A DNA stretch of 64,000 nucleotides from Caulobacterales bacterium. Its GTDB lineage: Bacteria; Pseudomonadota; Alphaproteobacteria; Caulobacterales; Caulobacteraceae. Below the pieces are notes generated by a model. The model saw nothing but the letters and a program-made list of their open reading frames with translations. It made no database searches and was not told where the DNA came from. The position numbers were made by a program, and so were the translations under genes. Positions 58,524-64,000 of the stretch are shown piece after piece; positions within the stretch are counted from its first letter, which is position 1, and the number at the start of each line of letters is the position of its first letter. The stretch lies in contig CANJID010000003.1 of NCBI GenBank assembly GCA_947474395.1, positions 53,263 to 117,262 of the forward strand. The letters are read 5' to 3'.

Positions 58524-61156
58524 TTGACCTCGCCGACCTTCAACATCGTCCAGGCCTTCCACGAGGCGGTGGAGCATCACCGCGCCTCCCGCCTGGAAGA
58601 GGCCGAGCGGCTGTATCGGTCCGTGCTGGAGATTCATCCCACCCACGCCGACGCCCACCACAATCTCGGCGTGCTGGCCGGACAGGTCGGTCGGGCCGAG
58701 ATGGCGCTCCCCCATTTCCGGGCGGCGGTCGAGGCGAACCCGGCGGCTGAGCCCTACTGGCTGAGCTATATCGAGGCCCTGATCCGGTCGGACCGGCCGG
58801 ACGACGCCTGGGACCTGACGGAGCAGGGCCGCGCCATGGGCTTGAGCGCCGCCCGCGCCGATGAGTTCGCCGCCCGGCTGGCGGCGCTCGCCCCCAGTCC
58901 CGCCGAACGCGCCGCCCTGGTCGAGCCCTTCGCCAACGGCGACTGGGAAGCCGCCGCGGCGGCGGCGCGGCCCTGGACGGAGCGACTCCCCGGACACGGC
59001 TTCGCCTGGAAGGTGCTCGGGGCCGCCCTGGCGCAGCTCGGGCAGCCGCAGGAGGGCCTTCCCGCCCTGGAGCGGGCGGCCGCGCTTTCCCCTCAGGACG
59101 CGGAGCCGCCCAACCTGCTGGGCGGGATGCTGCTGGAATTCGGCCGGCCCGCCGAAGCGGAGCGCGCATACCGCGAATCCGTCGCCAGGGCCCCGCACTA
59201 CGCCCTGGCCTACATCGGGCTGGCGGCCGCCCTCCAGGCCCTCGGCCGGTGGGCCGAGGCGGAAGAAAGCGGACGGCGGGCGGTGGAGTTGGGCCCGACT
59301 TTCCCCGACGCCTATGTGACCCATGGGGGCGCGCTGAGGGGGCTCAAGCGCCTGGCCGCGGCCGAGGCCGTCTACCGGCAGGGTTTGGCGCGCTACCCGG
59401 AGCACGTGGGCCTGAACTGCAACCTGGCCCTGACGCTGATCGATCTTGGACGTCCCGCCGACGCGGAGGCTCCGGCGCGCCGCGCGGCCGCTGCGCAGCC
59501 CGACCTCGCCGAGGCCGCCAACATCCTCGGCAACGTCATGAACGCCCTGGGCCGGCTGGAGGAGGCGGCGGCCTGCTATCGGGACGCGATGCGGCTGAAC
59601 CCGTCGCTGATGGACGCCTGCAACAACCTCGGCGCCGTGCTCACCGCCCTTGGCCGCCATGGCGAGGCCGAGGCGCTGCTCCGCGAGGCCATGGCCCAAC
59701 GGCCCGAGGCGGCGGCCCCTCACAGCAATCTGTCGCTCACCCTCGTCGAGCTCGGCCGGCTGACCGAAGCGGAGGCGGAGGCGCGCCGCGCCATAGAGCT
59801 GCAGCCGGACTTCGCGGAGGCCTACACCAATCTCGGCAACGCCCTGCGCGAGCAGTGCCGCTATGCCCAAGCCGAGGAGAGCTATCGCGAGGCGATGCGG
59901 CTACGGCCGAATTACGCCGAGGCCTACGCCAACCTCCTCCTGACCATGAGCACAGCCGCCGACCACGATCCGGTCGATCACCTGGAGACGGCGCGCGGCT
60001 ACGGTCGGATGCTGCACGCGGCCGGCGCCCACGGCAGCTACGGCTGGAGCTGCGAGCCCGCTCCCCGGCGGCTCAAGGTCGGGCTGGTGTCGGGGGACAT
60101 CAAGGACCATCCGGTGGGCTATTTTCTGGAGGCGGCGCTGGCCCGGCTCGATCCTCGGCGGATCGAACTGGTGGCCTATCCGACCCGAACTGAGGTCACC
60201 GAACTGACGGAACGGATCCGCCCCGTCTTCTCCGCATGGCGGCCGATCCGGGGGCTGTCGGACGAGGCGGCGGCGGCGCTGATCCGCAACGACGGCGTCC
60301 ACGTGCTCCTGGATCTCGCCGGACACACGGCGGGCGGGCGCCTGCCCGTTTTCGCCTGGAAGCCCGCACCCGTGCAGGCGAGCTGGCTGGGCTATTTCGC
60401 CACCACGGGGGTGGCCGAGATGGACTATGTCGTCGGCGACCCGCACGTCTGCCCGCCGGGAGAAGAGGGGCATTTCACGGAGGCGCCCTGGCGCCTGCCG
60501 CAGACCTACCTCTGCTTCAGCCCGCCGGCGGTCGCCCTGGAGGTCGGACCCCTGCCGGCGCGATCGGGCGGCGGCGTGACCTTCGGCTGCTTCAACCACC
60601 TGACCAAGATGAACGACCGGGTCGTGGGCCTCTGGGCGCGCATCCTTACGGAGCTGCCGGACTCGCGGCTCCTGCTGAAGACCCGCCAGCTCAACGATGC
60701 GGGCGCGCAGGGCGAAGTTCGCCGCCGCTTCGCCGCCCACGGGGTCGCGGCCGAGCGCCTGCTGCTGGAGGGGTTTTCGCCCAGGCCCGAGCTGCTGGCG
60801 GCCTACAACCGCGTCGACATAGCCCTCGATCCCTTCCCCTATCCCGGCGGCACAACCACCATCGAGGGGCTGTGGATGGGCGTGCCCATGGTGACGCGGG
60901 CGGGGGACCGGTTCCTGTCGCACCTGGGCGAGGGGATCGCCCGCAACGCCGGGCTGGCGGACTGGATCGGCGAGGGCGACGACGACTATGTGGCCCGGGC
61001 GGTCGCCCATGCGCGGGACCTGCCGCGCCTGGCGGCCCTGCGCGCCGGCCTGCGCAAGCGGGTGCTGGCTTCGCCCCTGTTTGACGCGGCGCGTTTCGCC
61101 CGGCATTTCGAGGACGCCTTGTGGGAGATGTGGTCCCGCCGCCCGGAAGGAAGCCT

Positions 61157-61160
<4 letters not shown>
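58524..61160 (+). CDS. TPR-GT41 glycosyltransferase (SPINDLY/OGT-like), copy 3
   Basis: 878 residues from TTG 58524 ([20 protein letters not shown]); TTG 58482 is possible. Residues ~1-500 hold about 13 tetratricopeptide repeats in two blocks, separated by a less regular stretch near 110-165. The GT41 region has [20 protein letters not shown] near 527, [52 protein letters not shown], and [20 protein letters not shown]. Transfers a sugar onto protein hydroxyls. It is coupled by GTGA overlap to a UDP-glucuronate decarboxylase-like gene, and that to a methyltransferase, so this operon may both make and attach a modified pentose (inference). Confidence 0.9.
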
Positions 61161-62091
<931 letters not shown>

Positions 62092-62095
<4 letters not shown>

Positions 62096-63306
62096 GCCCG
62101 GTCGCGCGGCCCGTGCGCTGTCCGGTTTGCGCCTACAGCCTCGGCGTGCCCTTCTTCGACGGCGGGATGCAGGCCCTGGCGACGCTAGGCTGGCCGGCGA
62201 GCGCGGCCGAGGCGCGAGCCATGCAGCGCCTGCCTCACGATTTCCTGCAATGCCCCGCCTGCTCCCACGTCTGGAACTCAGCCTTCACCTACGAGGCGGT
62301 GCCCTACCGCAATAACCCGAACCGGATGTTCAACACCGGCTCGACCTGGAAGGGCCATCTCGCCGAGACCCGGGACCTCGTCTCGACCGTTCTGCCGGAC
62401 CGCCCCACCGTGATCGACATCGGTTGCGGGGAGGGCCACTTCCTGCGCGGGATCGCCGAGGCGAGGGGCCGCGAGGGCCGCTTCATCGGCTTCGATCCCA
62501 ACGCCAGCCCGGAGACGGGGCAGGGGGTGGATTTCGAGGCGCGCCTGTTCGACCCTCTCATCGACATGGGGGCCTTCGCGCCGGACGCGGTGGTGATCCG
62601 CCACGTGCTGGAGCACCTGACCGAGCCCGCCGCCTTCCTGGAGCAGCTGGCCTGGCGCGCGCAGGATATCGACAAGCCCTGCCTTCTGTTCGCCGAGACC
62701 CCCTGCATCGACCGGGTGTTCGAGACCGGCCGCCTGGCCGACTTCTTCTTCGAGCACATGTCCCACTTCACCACCGCCTCCTTCACCGCCCTGATGAAGC
62801 GGGCGGGCCAGGTGCGGGTGCTGGCGCACGGATATGACCGCGAGGTCGTCTACGCCCTGGTCGAACTCGGCGTTCCCGAGGAGGTGCGCGCCCGAACCAG
62901 GGCGACGGAGGCCTTCGCCGTCGGCGCCGTCGCCAGTCGCGCCTCCGTCCGCGCGGACCTGGACGCCCTCGTCGCCAGTGGGGCGAAGGTGGCCATCTGG
63001 GGCGGGACCGGGAAGGCCGCCGCCTTCATGCACCAGTTCGGCGCAGACGCGGATCGCTTCCCTCTGGTGGTCGATTCCGATCCGGAGAAGGCAGGGTCCT
63101 TCGTGCCTGGGTTCGGGCAGGAAATCCGGTTCCGGGACGCCCTCAAGGACATGACCGTCGACGTGGTGATCATCCCCACTCAGTGGCGGGCCAAGGACAT
63201 AATCGGCGAGATGGAGCGGGAGGGCATCCGGCCCGGCCGCGTGCTGATCGAACACCAGGGGCGGCTGATCGACTTCCACGCCGACGCACATCCCTATCGG
63301 CCGTGA
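62092..63306 (+). CDS. SAM-dependent sugar methyltransferase-like protein (zinc-finger plus C-terminal domain)
   Basis: 404 residues in three parts: an N-terminal zinc-binding piece with RCPVCAY near residue 10 and [10 protein letters not shown] near 57; a class I SAM fold with [20 protein letters not shown] near 105 and [19 protein letters not shown] near 170; and a C-terminal Rossmann piece with [18 protein letters not shown] near 300. This layout matches sugar C-methyltransferases acting on nucleotide-linked keto sugars (TylC3/NovU-like). Operon with the glycosyltransferase and UDP-glucuronate decarboxylase-like gene. Confidence 0.85.
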
Positions 63307-63527
63307 TGGTCGATACTGGTATCGCCAGTGCTAGTGCGACCGTTAGCCCTGGAGCCTTCGTATTGGCGCGACTGACGTGCGAAGACGGACTAGGGCGGCT
63401 CGAACGTGCAACCCTGCGAATTGCGTCGAGGTGACGCCGAGGTGGCGGCGCCTTAAGTCTGACGCTAACTTGTCGGCAAATCGCACCGAGTGGGGCGCCG
63501 GTCGGTAAAAATTAGGAGGAGGTCATA
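63307..63527. other. intergenic region
   Basis: 221 bases between the methyltransferase and the last gene. A small perfect palindrome CGATACTGGTATCG (63311-63324) starts just after the stop. The ribosome site AGGAGGAGGT is at 63514-63523. Nothing else is recognised. Confidence 0.4.
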
Positions 63528-64000
63528 GTGAGGAAGCATTCAGTCCGGGCATGGATCGTCGCCGGCGCCGTGGCGGCCGGGGCAGCTGCCCTCTCCGTCG
63601 GGCCGGCCCTGGCGCACCATTCGTTCGCCATGTACGACCAGACCAAGACGGTGACCCTGACGGGCGTGAACTATCAGTTCGTCGGGCAGGCCAACCACGC
63701 CGAGCTCCACCTCTATATCGTCGGTCCCGACGGCAAGCTGGTGAAGGACAAGGACGGCAAGAACGTCGCCTGGGGCGTGGAGATGGCCGGGGCCGCCGCC
63801 GTGGCCCAGCAGGGCATCACCGCCGCCTCCTTCATTCCCGGCGTGATCTTCTCCGTGAAGGTCAACCCGCTGCGGGACGGCACCAATTTCGGCTCGCGCA
63901 TCGGCGCGATCGCCAAATGCCCCCCGAAGACCCCGCCCGCCGCCGGCAAGACCTGCGATACGGTGGCCGGCCGCGAGCTCCTTGGCGGGAACGCGTTCTA
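63528..64000 (+). CDS. small exported His-His protein, DUF6152-type (copy 5, cut by window end)
   Basis: 157 residues visible from GTG 63528, with the last codon beginning TA at 63999-64000, so the stop is probably the next base. AGGAGGAGGT at 5 bases' spacing supports the GTG. Signal peptide (AWIVAGAVAAGAAALSVGPA) ends Ala-Leu-Ala; mature start HHSFAMYDQTKTVTLTG, then VNYQFVGQANHAEL with His at mature position 28 (NH instead of NPH). It is longer than the others, with KDKDGKNVAWGVEMAGAAAV and IGAIAKCPPKTPPAAGKTC, whose two Cys are extra. Confidence 0.83.
   Translation, partial: MRKHSVRAWIVAGAVAAGAAALSVGPALAHHSFAMYDQTKTVTLTGVNYQFVGQANHAELHLYIVGPDGKLVKDKDGKNVAWGVEMAGAAAVAQQGITAASFIPGVIFSVKVNPLRDGTNFGSRIGAIAKCPPKTPPAAGKTCDTVAGRELLGGNAF

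Overview
The window is one uniformly GC-rich stretch with no rRNA, tRNA, CRISPR array, integrase or insertion sequence that I can recognise. TonB receptors, an HAE1-type RND pump, PuuD/UraH purine catabolism, TRAP importers, CaiB/BaiF CoA transferases and TPR-GT41 glycosyltransferases together suggest a heterotrophic alphaproteobacterium, perhaps Caulobacterales (Phenylobacterium-like) or a sphingomonad. That placement is inference from gene content.

Layout. 0-1 kb: MFS transporter tail and a broken acyl-CoA dehydrogenase-like gene. 1.1-13.8 kb: acid import and CoA activation. A divergent CoA transferase faces a tightly coupled run of TRAP membrane subunits (DctQ, DctM), a 2-hydroxyacyl-CoA dehydratase-like subunit, a double CoA transferase, a second dehydratase-like subunit, a MarR regulator, the TRAP binding protein, a CapA-like protein and a CocE-type hydrolase. 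13.8-23.1 kb: secreted esterases (lipase-like, tannase family, two type-B carboxylesterases) with a TonB receptor and an IclR regulator, consistent with uptake and hydrolysis of esters. 23.1-31.5 kb: an acidic protein, an amidohydrolase/GST pair, an amino-acid permease, a di-haem peroxidase and an aldehyde dehydrogenase. 31.5-36.3 kb: two divergent TPR-GT41 (SPINDLY/OGT-like) glycosyltransferases. 36.3-42.7 kb: a small cytochrome c with the tail of its flavoprotein partner, a metallo-beta-lactamase-fold enzyme, a hydrolase and small exported proteins. 43.3-47.8 kb: RND pump and adaptor. 48.1-53.9 kb: urea and purine catabolism (NikR-like regulator, two urea-carboxylase-associated proteins, a urea carboxylase fragment, PuuD tail, UraH, a BASS carrier, a NCS2 purine permease). 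54-58.4 kb: exported proteins and a PQQ-type sugar dehydrogenase. 58.5-63.3 kb: a coupled operon of TPR-GT41 transferase, UDP-glucuronate decarboxylase-like enzyme and methyltransferase.

Three signals stand out. (1) Five small exported proteins of one family (DUF6152 type) all have a signal-peptidase site placed so that the mature protein starts His-His, with another invariant His about 28 residues later. They sit among three members of a second exported family that shares Cys-x-Pro-x-Gly-Met-Pro and Trp-Glu-Gly motifs. This could be an undescribed periplasmic metal-binding system. (2) The 2-hydroxyacyl-CoA dehydratase-like pair lacks most of the cysteines that hold the iron-sulfur clusters, and no activator ATPase is nearby. 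(3) A NikR-like regulator has lost three of four nickel ligands, keeps a perfect NikR-style operator at its own promoter, and heads a nickel-independent urea operon.

The window also has five abrupt mid-gene junctions (near 935, 23,115, 37,375, 50,620 and 57,035) where two unrelated gene pieces meet. They look like missing DNA (assembly gap closure or deletions) and should be resolved before any biology is inferred from the broken genes.
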